Assembly (NCBI RefSeq): GCF_003627965.1
Contig: NZ_RBWE01000001.1
Span: 2,517,420 to 2,581,419, forward strand
DNA: 64,000 bases
From: Desulfofundulus salinus
Lineage (GTDB): Bacteria; Bacillota; Desulfotomaculia; Desulfotomaculales; Desulfovirgulaceae
Reading direction: 5' to 3'
Shown here: in pieces, positions 34,940 through 43,407 of the stretch
Layout: each line of letters begins with the position of its first letter
Numbering within the stretch: position 1 is the stretch's first letter
Made by a program: the position numbers and the translations under genes
Notes under the pieces: model-generated
What the model was told of the DNA's origin: nothing
Databases searched by the model: none
Seen by the model: only the letters and a program-made list of their open reading frames with translations

Positions 34940-35773
34940 ATGCAGGAAGACATCGTGCTCCGGCATTTAAAAACCATACCGGAAATGCGAAGTATGCAGG
35001 AAGTAGAACAATCGGTCTGGAAAATGGAATCACCCGTTCCCATCCATCAAACACTGACGGTAGCCAAAAACGGCGGCATCTTGATCGGAGCCTTTCATGG
35101 AGAGGAAATGGTGGGTATGCTTTACAGCTTCCCCGGCTTTTTAAATGGTCAGGTTTATCTTTGCTCTCACATGATGGGCATTAAAAGCGGCTGGCGTCAC
35201 CTGGGTATAGGTGAACGGTTGAAGAGGGCGCAGGCAGAAGCGGCCCTGGCCCACGGTTACCGGCTGATAACCTGGACTTACGATCCACTGGAAACGGCTA
35301 ACGGTTATCTTAACGTAGGCAAGCTGGGAGTAATATGCTCCACTTATATCGAAAATTGTTATGGAGATATGCCTGACCAGTTGAATCAGGGGTTGCCATC
35401 CGACCGCTTTCAGGTGGAATGGTGGATAGATCAGGACAGGCCACCTTTACCACAAGGAGACGAACAAGACCTCCTTCGCTGGCAGTTAACAGCCGGCGGG
35501 CTGCCCCAACCCGTACAGGTGGTTGATAACATTCCGGATGCGCAGATCCTGAGCGTGGCCGTACCGGCCCATTTCCAGGACATTAAACAAAAAGACATGG
35601 AACTGGCTAAAGCATGGCGGCAAGCCACCCGGCAGGTGTTTACCCGCAGTTTTGCCGCTGGCTGGGCAGTAGCCGGTTTCCGCTGTCACCGGGGAGAACC
35701 GGTGCACGAATACCTGCTTGTGCAGCGCCGCCTTTTATCATTACCCCAGGCACCCTGGCAGAAAGGAGAATGA
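34940..35773 (+). CDS. GNAT acyltransferase, probable D-amino acid N-succinyltransferase
   Basis: A 277-residue acetyltransferase-fold protein: FHGEEMVGMLYSFPGF, then MMGIKSGWRHLGIGERLKRAQ, the acyl-CoA-binding R/Q-x-x-G-x-G-like loop, and TWTYDPLETANGYLNVGKLG. It is longer than simple GNATs and matches the operon-encoded succinyltransferase of the N-succinylamino acid racemase pathway. A ribosome site AAAGGAGG precedes ATG 34940. The racemase gene begins 3 bp after its stop. Confidence 0.8.
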   Translation: MQEDIVLRHLKTIPEMRSMQEVEQSVWKMESPVPIHQTLTVAKNGGILIGAFHGEEMVGMLYSFPGFLNGQVYLCSHMMGIKSGWRHLGIGERLKRAQAEAALAHGYRLITWTYDPLETANGYLNVGKLGVICSTYIENCYGDMPDQLNQGLPSDRFQVEWWIDQDRPPLPQGDEQDLLRWQLTAGGLPQPVQVVDNIPDAQILSVAVPAHFQDIKQKDMELAKAWRQATRQVFTRSFAAGWAVAGFRCHRGEPVHEYLLVQRRLLSLPQAPWQKGE

Positions 35774-35776
35774 ACT

Positions 35777-36886
35777 ATGCAGCTACATTCCATCACCTTA
35801 CGAGCCATGTCCATGCGCATGAAATCACCCTTTACTACAAGTTTCGGTACCCAATGGGACAAGCACTTCATTCTGGTCGAAGTGCGGGACAAGGATGGCC
35901 GTAGCGGTTGGGGCGAATCTGTGGCCATGAAAGAACCTTTCTACAATGAAGAAACTGTGGGAACCAACTGGTTAATCATGAAAGAATTCCTTATCCCCCT
36001 CCTGTGGCAAAAACCTGTTAGCCATCCACAGGAAGTGTCATCTATTTTCAGCCACATCCGCCGCAATAATATGGCTAAATCGGCACTGGAAGGTGCATTA
36101 TGGGATCTTTACGCCAAGCAGCAGAACCTCCCCTTGTACCGGGTTTTAGGTGGAGAACGCACGGAAATACAAGTGGGCATTAGTATTGGTGTTCAGGATT
36201 CTGTATCTAAATTGTTATCGCTCATTGAGAGGTACGTGACCGAAGGATACCGGCGGATCAAGATTAAAATCAAGCCGGGCTGGGACCTGGATGTAGTTGC
36301 CGCCGTGCGCAACCGCTTCCCGGATATCAGCCTGATGGTCGACGCTAACTCTGCCTATACCCTTGATGACATCGACCATCTGGCCGAACTGGATCAGTTT
36401 AACCTGATGATGATTGAGCAGCCCCTGGCCCACGACGACATTATCGACCACGCTGCTTTGCAGAAAAAACTGCGCACACCTATTTGCCTGGATGAAAGCA
36501 TCCATTCCCTGGAAGATGCCCGCAAGGCCGTGGCATTGGGCAGCTGCCGCATTATTAACATTAAAATCGGGCGGGTGGGCGGCCTGGCCGAGGCCCGCAA
36601 AATACATGATTTCTGCCTGCAGAAGGGTCTACCCGTTTGGTGTGGCGGCATGCTTGAATCCGGTATCGGCCGTGCCCATAACGTAGCCATTACGACCCTG
36701 CCCGGATTCACCCTGCCGGGAGATACAGCCGCTTCCAGCCGCTACTGGGAGAAGGATTTGATAGAACCGGAGGTTACTGTAGAAAACGGCCTGATCCGGG
36801 TACCGGAGCGACCGGGTCTGGGTTATGAGCCGGTGCGGGAACGTATTGATGAATTCACCATGTACAGCGAGACTTTTCGCCCATAG
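35777..36886 (+). CDS. N-succinylamino acid racemase / o-succinylbenzoate synthase family
   Basis: A 369-residue enolase-superfamily enzyme. The KXK catalytic lysines lie in [11 protein letters not shown], metal ligands in [14 protein letters not shown] and CLDESI, and the second catalytic lysine in [10 protein letters not shown]. The N-terminal capping domain starts [23 protein letters not shown] activity would serve menaquinone, but no other men gene is near; the GNAT and M20 neighbours indicate racemisation of N-succinylamino acids. The stop of the GNAT gene is 3 bp upstream. Confidence 0.88.
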   Translation: MQLHSITLRAMSMRMKSPFTTSFGTQWDKHFILVEVRDKDGRSGWGESVAMKEPFYNEETVGTNWLIMKEFLIPLLWQKPVSHPQEVSSIFSHIRRNNMAKSALEGALWDLYAKQQNLPLYRVLGGERTEIQVGISIGVQDSVSKLLSLIERYVTEGYRRIKIKIKPGWDLDVVAAVRNRFPDISLMVDANSAYTLDDIDHLAELDQFNLMMIEQPLAHDDIIDHAALQKKLRTPICLDESIHSLEDARKAVALGSCRIINIKIGRVGGLAEARKIHDFCLQKGLPVWCGGMLESGIGRAHNVAITTLPGFTLPGDTAASSRYWEKDLIEPEVTVENGLIRVPERPGLGYEPVRERIDEFTMYSETFRP

Positions 36887-36918
36887 AGTACTGGAAAAAT
36901 GCAAGAGGAGGCACCTTA

Positions 36919-37983
36919 ATGAAAAAAGCGCTATCTATTGCCGGAGCATATATAGGTATTGTAGTAGGAGCAGGCTTTGTCTCGGGTCAGGAGATCTTAC
37001 AATTTTTTACCTGGTTTGGCTGGTGGGGAATTCTGGGCGGTTTAATTGCCACCTTTCTTTTCTGCTTTTACGGTGTACAACTGCTGGAACTGGGGCAGGA
37101 GATGCAGGCCACTTCTCACAAGGACAGCATTTACCGCATTTGCGGCCCGTGGGTAGGTGCAGTGGTTGACTGGACGGTTACCTTCTTTCTCTTTGGAGTT
37201 GCTGCAGTCATGCTGGCTGGAGCAGGGGCATTATTTAACCAGCAATTCGGCCTGCCCACTATTTACGGTAGCCTGGGAATGTTAGCCATTGTTTTGCTCA
37301 CCTTGCTTATGCGTATAGACCGTATTATTGCTATCATTAGCCTGGTTACTCCTTTTCTAATGTTGATAATAATCATTATCACCGTCTATTCCCTGGTTAC
37401 TGAGGGTATGAACTTGCATACAGTGGGTCAGTACGCCCGGCCGGCCAATGCTGCCGCACCGAACTGGATTATCGGTGCCATCCTCTATGTCTCGTATAAC
37501 CTGGCTGCGACGGCACCAATGCTGATTACCATAGGCGGTGCCATGAAGGATCACCGGCTAAACCGCATTGGCGGCATCCTGGGGGGACTGGGCCTGGGGA
37601 CACTCATTCTCCTGATCGGGTTGTCCATGATGACTATTCTCAACCGGGTGGAGGGAATTCCCATGCCCACCATCTTCCTGGCCAACAAAATTACGCCCTG
37701 GCTAGCCGTAGCCATGTCGGTGATCATACTGGGCATGATTTACAACACTGCCGTTGGCATGCTGTACGCTTTTGCCGCCCGTCTCGTACAACCGGGAACA
37801 CCGGCGTTTTATCCGGTAGTGCTGGCCAGCGGTATACTGGCTCTGGTTTCCAGTTTCTTTGGTTTTATCAAACTGGTTGGTACAGTCTACCCCGCCATGG
37901 GTTACCTGGGTTTTCTCATGATGGGCGCCATTTTACTCAGCTGGCTGCGGAACCGCACCAGGCGAAAACTGGATCAGTGTTAG
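36919..37983 (+). CDS. YkvI-type membrane transporter
   Basis: A 354-residue protein with about ten helices starting SIAGAYIGIVVGAGFVSGQEILQFF, the family hallmark for YkvI/LeuT-fold relatives. An AGGAGG site precedes ATG 36919, 32 bp after the racemase gene. As last gene of the D-amino acid operon it is a good candidate for amino acid uptake or exchange. No experimental substrate is known to me. Confidence 0.82.
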   Translation: MKKALSIAGAYIGIVVGAGFVSGQEILQFFTWFGWWGILGGLIATFLFCFYGVQLLELGQEMQATSHKDSIYRICGPWVGAVVDWTVTFFLFGVAAVMLAGAGALFNQQFGLPTIYGSLGMLAIVLLTLLMRIDRIIAIISLVTPFLMLIIIIITVYSLVTEGMNLHTVGQYARPANAAAPNWIIGAILYVSYNLAATAPMLITIGGAMKDHRLNRIGGILGGLGLGTLILLIGLSMMTILNRVEGIPMPTIFLANKITPWLAVAMSVIILGMIYNTAVGMLYAFAARLVQPGTPAFYPVVLASGILALVSSFFGFIKLVGTVYPAMGYLGFLMMGAILLSWLRNRTRRKLDQC

Positions 37984-38039
37984 TTAAAGAAACCCACTAA
38001 CCATAGTTCAATAACGATAACGGTTATATGGTAATGAGT

Positions 38040-38088
38040 TGTTGGGTTTTAGATTCCGTGATTTTATTCGGGAATCTAAAACCCAACA
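38040..38088. repeat. perfect 18-bp inverted repeat
   Basis: Arms 38040-38057 and 38071-38088 (TGTTGGGTTTTAGATTCC and its complement) flank 13 bases. It follows the transporter gene by ~55 bp. Neither side has a T run, so it is not a standard terminator, though it may still end or protect the operon transcript. Confidence 0.75.
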
Positions 38089-38170
38089 CCCTACAAGTCC
38101 CCGGAAATGGCTTCCTGCTCTCCCGGCCCTGGTCAACTCCCCCGCCCCGCCCATGCCCGGAAGCAGCAGT

Positions 38171-38198
38171 AAAAAAGCCAGCCCGAAACCTGGCTGGC
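38171..38198 (-). terminator. terminator of the HMA-like gene
   Basis: Minus-strand GCCAGCC and GGCTGGC pair around AGGTTTCG and are followed by six T residues, 34 bp after the stop. Confidence 0.8.
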
Positions 38199-38231
38199 AT
38201 GGTTACACTTTTCACGGGCAGGCTTCACGTT

Positions 38232-38465
38232 TTAACTGTTAAAAAACCGCTTCACTGTATACCCCGCTTCCATCACCGCGTTGATCAGTTCATCCTGTAG
38301 AGTTTCATCGGGATCAAATATCACCACCGCGGTGCCGGCTGTACCATCCACGCAAACCCAGCTGACACCGTTGATGTTTTCCAGTACTCTTTTCACTTCC
38401 ATTCTATCATCCTCAGAACGGATTCCCTCGATGCGCAGGATCAAATTCTCACTGCCCACCACCAC
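38232..38465 (-). CDS. HMA-like domain protein lacking the CXXC metal site
   Basis: A 77-residue protein with ferredoxin-like heavy-metal-associated fold features: LILRIEGIRSEDDRMEVKRVLENINGV, VDGTAGTAVVIFDP and LINAVMEAGYTV. The place of the CXXC pair is occupied by RSEDD, so copper-type binding there is impossible. It may be a partner-binding relic. It stands alone downstream of the TauE gene on the same strand. The fold is inferred from spacing of the beta-alpha-beta pattern. Confidence 0.75.
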   Translation of the reverse strand: MVVGSENLILRIEGIRSEDDRMEVKRVLENINGVSWVCVDGTAGTAVVIFDPDETLQDELINAVMEAGYTVKRFFNS

Positions 38466-38581
38466 TATCCCCCTTTAAGATTGCAGCCGAAGAGTACTTA
38501 AAAACGGGCCAGGCCCATCCATTTCTGAGCTCATGTTAACATGACGGCTTCTACTTTTCAATGAAAAATGGGCGACATTTT

Positions 38582-39550
38582 CTAAATGAAATACTGCAGT
38601 ATGTAACTCACTGCCAGGAAGGTGACCAGAGAACCCAGGATTCCCCGGATCAACCGGTCGGGCAGGTATTTTTGGAGGTAAGCCCCAAAATAGGTGCCCA
38701 GAAAGCCGCCCACGCCAAAGAGCGCCCCCAAAAGCCAGTCGGGTGACACGCCGGCCTGTGCTCCAACTGTGGTAAGGGACAGGAGGTGGTAAATGATAAC
38801 TCCGGCAATGGAGGTGAGAAAAGTGCCGGCCAGTGCGGCCCCCGCTACGGTATAAACGGGCAGGCCGAGAACGGAGACCACAAAGGGAGCAATGATGGCC
38901 CCCCCACCGATGCCGTAGATACCGCCGATCAAACCGACCACCAGGGCCAGGGTAAAAACAACCGGAGTGCTGAAGGAAAAGGTTTCCCCCCAGAAATCAT
39001 ATTCAATTTTGCGCAGGGATACCGAGCGGGTTTTGACCACCGCCTCCGGGGGCAGGCCCGCAGCAATGCGTCCTGCCGATTCGCCTTTGATCTGCTGCAC
39101 CCGCTCGCGGAACTTCTTTTCCAGGTTCTGGGTCTTTTCTTTGCTCTTCAGGTAACGGCCGGTGGTTTCGTATAACAACCGCACGCCCAGGTAGAGCAAA
39201 ACCAGGCCCACAAAGAGTTTAAAGGCCTTCGGGTCGGGCAGGTACCGGATGCGGATCCAGGCGCCCACGAAAACTCCCGGCAGTGTAGCGATAACCACCA
39301 CCCAGGTCAGGGGCCAGGCCATGCGCCCCTCCCTTATGTAACGGGCCAGCCCCCCGGGGATGGCCACAATGTTGTAGATCAGGTTGGTGGGACTGACGGC
39401 TGGAGTGGTAAACCCCAGCACGCTCACCATAAAAGGCAGGAGCAAAAAGGCTCCGGACACGCCGGCCGACGCCGTAACGGAAGAAACCAGAAAGGACACC
39501 AGTGGAGGGACGAGGGGGAAGACATCTACTCCGGACACGGGGAAATGCAT
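38582..39550 (-). CDS. TauE/SafE-family anion exporter
   Basis: A 322-residue membrane protein with two halves of about four helices: SVTASAGVSGAFLLLPFMV, SPTNLIYNIVAIPGGLARY and, after a charged loop (residues ~125-175), GLIGGIYGIGGGAIIAPFVV and AGAALAGTFLTSIAGV. The repeated glycine-rich motifs are typical of TauE/SafE transporters, which move sulfite, sulfoacetate or other anions. Sulfite export would suit a sulfate reducer. AGGAGG precedes ATG 39550. Confidence 0.87.
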   Translation of the reverse strand: MHFPVSGVDVFPLVPPLVSFLVSSVTASAGVSGAFLLLPFMVSVLGFTTPAVSPTNLIYNIVAIPGGLARYIREGRMAWPLTWVVVIATLPGVFVGAWIRIRYLPDPKAFKLFVGLVLLYLGVRLLYETTGRYLKSKEKTQNLEKKFRERVQQIKGESAGRIAAGLPPEAVVKTRSVSLRKIEYDFWGETFSFSTPVVFTLALVVGLIGGIYGIGGGAIIAPFVVSVLGLPVYTVAGAALAGTFLTSIAGVIIYHLLSLTTVGAQAGVSPDWLLGALFGVGGFLGTYFGAYLQKYLPDRLIRGILGSLVTFLAVSYILQYFI

Positions 39551-39778
39551 AAGAAAACCTCCTTATTATAGATTCCACCATCGTAATTCAGGGTGGCACA
39601 TTCTCGCGAGCAGGCCTGTACTCCATCTCAACGGACAACTGCAGGCAGCTTCCCTTAAAACCTGTGTTCATTCACCAATAGGCCTGCGCAAAAGCCCCGG
39701 CATGAAGGAGTGCGAAAGGGAGCTCGTGACATTATTCACACACACCTCCATATTACTGGATAATCACGGGCGGGGCAA

Positions 39779-40915
39779 TCACGCCGAATGCCCGGGTACT
39801 TCCCGGGCCGCGGGCACGGCCACCAGAAGGCCGGCCACCCCCAGCCCGGCGGCGAAAAGCATCACCCCCCGGTATCCCCACAGCTCGGCAATCAACCCGC
39901 CCAGGAAGGGGCCCACGGCGCCGCAGAGGTTTAAAGTAGACTGGAAAATGCCGCTGGCGGTACCCCTTTCTTCCCCGCTCCGCAGGACAATAAGCAGGGC
40001 GCCCACATAAAGGCAGGACCAGGCCACCCCCAGGAGGGCCTGCACCGCAAACAGGGCCGGCCGCGCAGTGACAAAGGCATAGGCCGTAAAGACTCCGATG
40101 GAGAGTAATTGACCAAAGGCAAATACTTTATTTTCGTTAAACCGTTCTAAAAAGCGCATGACTATAAACTGCACGGTAAAATTAGTTCCCCAAAGAAGGC
40201 CTATCCAAAACCTGTTTATGCCCAGGGAAGAGAAGTACAGAGGCAGGATGATCCAGACAGCCGTAGCCCCCAGGTGGCGCAAGAATACGGCCAAGTAGAT
40301 CTGGAAATTCCGGCGCACCACCAGCCAGAGTTTGGGCTGAATCCTCCTCCTTTTAACAGCTGCTTCGTGGAAGGTAAAGGAAAGGATAAATGCGGCCAGG
40401 CAGCAAATAAAACTGGTGATAAAGAGCAGGTGGAATTCCTTCAACAGCGCCGCCCCCAGAGCGCCGAAGATCCAGCCCAGGGAGCCGTAAGAGCTATATT
40501 TGCCCATATCGGCGCCGGACTCAAAGGCGTAAGCAATCAAGGCCGCGGTGGCTATTCCCAGGGACAGGCCCACGGCCGAACGCACCACGATCAGAACGAA
40601 AAGATTTTGAACCAACAACTGGGCGGCAAAGGCCATACCGCTGGCGGCTAACCCCAGGCGCACAAATAAAAGCCTTCCCAAAGAGTCGGACTTCCAGCCG
40701 CAAATCAGGGAAGAAAAGAGAAAGGCCGCCCCGTAAGATGCCCCCACCACGCCGATTTGCCAGTCCCTCGCCCCCAGCTGGGCTCCCAGCAGGGGGATGA
40801 AGATAAGGGAGCCCTGCACGGCAAAGTTGAGCAAAAAATTAACCAGGCTGATGAACAGGATATGGGGCGTCCTTTGAATGGCTATATTTGTTTCAGGTTC
40901 CGGGTATGTACCCAA
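39779..40915 (-). CDS. MFS transporter
   Basis: A 378-residue, 12-helix major facilitator protein: HILFISLVNFLLNFAVQGSLIFIPLL, GVVGASYGAAFLFSSLICGWKSDSLGRLLFVRLGL with the loop 2-3 motif A variant, and RSGEERGTASGIFQSTLN. TTG 40915 is served by AAGAAGG. Substrate unknown; a single-gene unit lying between the TauE gene and the bza operon, same strand. Confidence 0.82.
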   Translation of the reverse strand: MGTYPEPETNIAIQRTPHILFISLVNFLLNFAVQGSLIFIPLLGAQLGARDWQIGVVGASYGAAFLFSSLICGWKSDSLGRLLFVRLGLAASGMAFAAQLLVQNLFVLIVVRSAVGLSLGIATAALIAYAFESGADMGKYSSYGSLGWIFGALGAALLKEFHLLFITSFICCLAAFILSFTFHEAAVKRRRIQPKLWLVVRRNFQIYLAVFLRHLGATAVWIILPLYFSSLGINRFWIGLLWGTNFTVQFIVMRFLERFNENKVFAFGQLLSIGVFTAYAFVTARPALFAVQALLGVAWSCLYVGALLIVLRSGEERGTASGIFQSTLNLCGAVGPFLGGLIAELWGYRGVMLFAAGLGVAGLLVAVPAAREVPGHSA

Positions 40916-41043
40916 AAAGCATGCCTTCTTTCTGAGATGAAAAACCTTCCCGTAAATTTATTATATAATTAATTTAACTCTCTTCCGTCAATTAGTCCAT
41001 AGAACATATGACCCTGCCGGTGCCGCCACCGGCGGCAACCGGA

Positions 41044-41069
41044 GAAAAAGCTGCCTTCCGGCAGCTTTG
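41044..41069 (-). terminator. terminator of the bza operon
   Basis: Minus-strand AAAGCTGCC-GGAA-GGCAGCTTTTTC begins one base after the bzaD stop codon. Confidence 0.88.
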
Positions 41070-42689
41070 CTAAGAGTTCCTCATGATCTCCTCTATTTCC
41101 GTATGTCCCGCCGCGACAAAGCCGGCCACCGTACCCAGGTTCAGTTCTCCCCTGCCGGCGGCATCCAGAAGGCGGGAAAGGAAGTCCTGCAGGAAAAGAT
41201 TCAACCGCCGGAAAATTTCCTGCCGCTGGACATGGGCCGGGATGGAACGGTTGCCGCCACCGGCAGTAAGACCTTCACCCAAACCGCTGCGGCCCTCATC
41301 GCCCACTCTCCCGCAGCAGCTCACCTTCGGCCCCCTGGCAGTGTACAGGTCCTCGCCTCCGGTTATCTCCAGCACCAGCCGGCACACCCGGCCCATAACC
41401 CGGGCCACCGCCTCCGCCCGGGGGTCTACGATGGTGTACTCCCCCTCGTGGGCGGTGAAACCAACCGGCCTTAACTGCCCCCGGGCCAGCAGCTGGTTGT
41501 AGGCCGGGGTTCCCCGCAGGACGACCTGGCGGTGAAAAAACAGGTGGGCGGTGGTGGAGGGGCAGTCCAGCAGTTCCATGCGCTGCAGAAAGTCCAGGTT
41601 CTCCCGGATTTCTTCCAGCGTGGTACCGGGATCGAAATTAATAAAACCCAGGGAGATGTTCAGGCCCAGCCGGCGCAGGATAGTAATGGCCCTTTCATTC
41701 TGGGCCACGGTGGTGCCCTTTTGAAAACGGTCCAGGGCGCTCTGGGCGCCGCTTTCCACCCCCAGGAACACATCCCGCAACCCGGCCTCCACCAGTCCGG
41801 CAAACACCTCCTCATCCACATCGGAGGACCGGCATTCCAGGCCAAAGACCAGGGGGAAGTCCCGCTGCTTCAAAAGCCGGGCCAGTTCCAGGGCGCGCTG
41901 CCGCCCCCTTTCCCCGGGGCCGAAAAAGTTGGCGTCGGCAAAGTAAAAGGAAGGGTTGCCGGTGGCCCTGTATACCTCATCAATTTCAGCCACGATATTT
42001 TCCGGGCTGCGCCCCCGCCAGACCGTTCCGGGTCCGTAAAAGGAATTGAGGTAGCAGAAAGTGCAGCGGCCAAAACAGCCGCGGCTGCCCAGGATGTAGT
42101 TGTGCATGTTGCGCCGGGCGGCCAGCTCCGGAGAAGGCCGCAGGGGGAAAGGCAGGGCATCCAGGTCGGCGATGGCACAGCGCGGGGAGTTTTGCACCGG
42201 GCCCCCTTCACCGTTCACGGCCAGCCCTACAGTGTCTTGCCAGAACCCTTTGTCCAGGCCTGCCAGGCGGCGGGCCAGATCCGTGAGGGTGAGCTCCGGT
42301 TCGCCCAGAACCACCGAATCCACAAAGGGCAACTGCCGCAACAGCGGTTCCCAGGCAAAGGTGGGGTAGTGGCCGTAGAGATTGAGGTGGATGTGGGGTT
42401 TCTCCCGCTTGATCTCCTGCAGCATGGTCATTATTTCCGCCGTCCGTCCCCACAGGAATTTTAAGTGCACACCCAGCAAATCAAAGTCTTCGGCCAGCAG
42501 CTGCTCCCTGGTTGCCTCCACGTCCAGCCCGGCCAGGTCTGCATCCATAACGGCTACGTCCAATCCGGCCTGCTTTAAACAGGCCCCGGCGTAACCGGTG
42601 AGCAGGCAGGCCGACAGGGGGGCGTTGACCACCAGGTCATCGGTATAGGGATCGGTCAGCAGGGGTGGGTTAAGGAGCAAAACCCGCAT
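41070..42689 (-). CDS. bzaD: B12-binding-domain radical SAM C-methyltransferase (BzaD-like)
   Basis: A 539-residue cobalamin-dependent radical SAM enzyme. The N-terminal ~145 residues are a B12-binding fold (LLLNPPLLTDPYTDD; FDLLGVHLKFLWGR; SVVLGEPELTLTDL); the radical SAM cluster is GSRGCFGRCTFCYLNSF near residue 205. In the anaerobic benzimidazole pathway BzaD methylates C6 of 5-methoxybenzimidazole. It is last in the riboswitch operon and ends at a terminator. It is placed as BzaD rather than BzaE because only one such gene is present. The C-terminal ~70 residues are Gly/Arg-rich and less conserved. Confidence 0.82.
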   Translation of the reverse strand: MRVLLLNPPLLTDPYTDDLVVNAPLSACLLTGYAGACLKQAGLDVAVMDADLAGLDVEATREQLLAEDFDLLGVHLKFLWGRTAEIMTMLQEIKREKPHIHLNLYGHYPTFAWEPLLRQLPFVDSVVLGEPELTLTDLARRLAGLDKGFWQDTVGLAVNGEGGPVQNSPRCAIADLDALPFPLRPSPELAARRNMHNYILGSRGCFGRCTFCYLNSFYGPGTVWRGRSPENIVAEIDEVYRATGNPSFYFADANFFGPGERGRQRALELARLLKQRDFPLVFGLECRSSDVDEEVFAGLVEAGLRDVFLGVESGAQSALDRFQKGTTVAQNERAITILRRLGLNISLGFINFDPGTTLEEIRENLDFLQRMELLDCPSTTAHLFFHRQVVLRGTPAYNQLLARGQLRPVGFTAHEGEYTIVDPRAEAVARVMGRVCRLVLEITGGEDLYTARGPKVSCCGRVGDEGRSGLGEGLTAGGGNRSIPAHVQRQEIFRRLNLFLQDFLSRLLDAAGRGELNLGTVAGFVAAGHTEIEEIMRNS

Positions 42690-42813
42690 GGCAGCTCACC
42701 TCTCCGGGAAGTAATGTTATAAGGTAATGTTCAGCAGCTATTTTCACCCACGGTTCTTTGGTACGGGTGACAGCTGTGTCTCGTCGCTGTCTTTACAGTT
42801 AACAGGGCGGTTT

Positions 42814-43407
42814 TTATTCCAGAAGCACCAGCCCCACCCGGGGACAGGGTTCTCCCGGTTCCCGGGCCGGGGTTAGATTCAGGCCGTTGTTACGTGCCGT
42901 CTGGAACACATCTATACCGCAGGCCTCCAGGGAAGGGCGGGCCTCCCCGGGACGGCGGCACGCCCCCCCGGTATTGCACTCCTCACACAGGCCGCACGGC
43001 CCCGCCCCCAGCCCGAAAGCCCTGTAATAACCGGCCCGGAAGGCAAGGTGCTCCAGGTGGGCGGCCAGGTAGCGCACCAGCCAGGATGTCGGGGCCAGAA
43101 AGAGAAGGCCCGTACGGTAACAGTCCAGCACTTTTTCCGTCTCCCCGGGCCGGGGGCTGAAGGGAGGGCAGGTAAGGCTCCTGCCGTAGCCGGGGCAGCC
43201 GTACTGGCATTTCCAGCGCACCCAGGGGGCCACGGTGACCGTTTTGACATCTATTACCCTGGTTTCCGTTGTTCCGGCTTCCCGGGCCACCCGGCAAAGA
43301 TGCTCCACCAGATCATCCAGGGCCACGGCTTCAACCGGCCCGGCAACGGGCCCGCCCCTGTTGTTAAAAGTTCCTGTCAAGGACTCTTCCTCCTTTCTAT
43401 TTGTCAT
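42814..43407 (-). CDS. DUF2284 metal-binding protein inside the bza operon
   Basis: A 197-residue cysteine-rich protein: CQYGCPGYGRSLTCPPFSPRPGET near residue 63 and CGLCEECNTGGACRR near 140, the pattern of DUF2284 (predicted metal- or Fe-S-binding). The gene begins 11 bp before the bzaC stop, so it is translationally coupled to the pathway. It is not one of the established Bza proteins. It might assist cobamide methyl transfer, electron supply or iron-sulfur repair; this is speculation based on cysteines and coupling. Confidence 0.82.
   Translation of the reverse strand: MTNRKEEESLTGTFNNRGGPVAGPVEAVALDDLVEHLCRVAREAGTTETRVIDVKTVTVAPWVRWKCQYGCPGYGRSLTCPPFSPRPGETEKVLDCYRTGLLFLAPTSWLVRYLAAHLEHLAFRAGYYRAFGLGAGPCGLCEECNTGGACRRPGEARPSLEACGIDVFQTARNNGLNLTPAREPGEPCPRVGLVLLE

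Noticed and set aside
35777-36886. Calling the enolase-family gene menC for menaquinone
   Set aside because: No other men gene is nearby, while the acyltransferase and M20 hydrolase neighbours match the N-succinylamino acid racemase pathway.
41070-42689. Assigning the radical SAM gene as bzaE or as a generic hopanoid/bacteriochlorophyll-type enzyme
   Set aside because: Only one such gene is in the operon and it follows bzaC, so BzaD is the simpler call; BzaE acts after BzaD and would be expected as a second copy.
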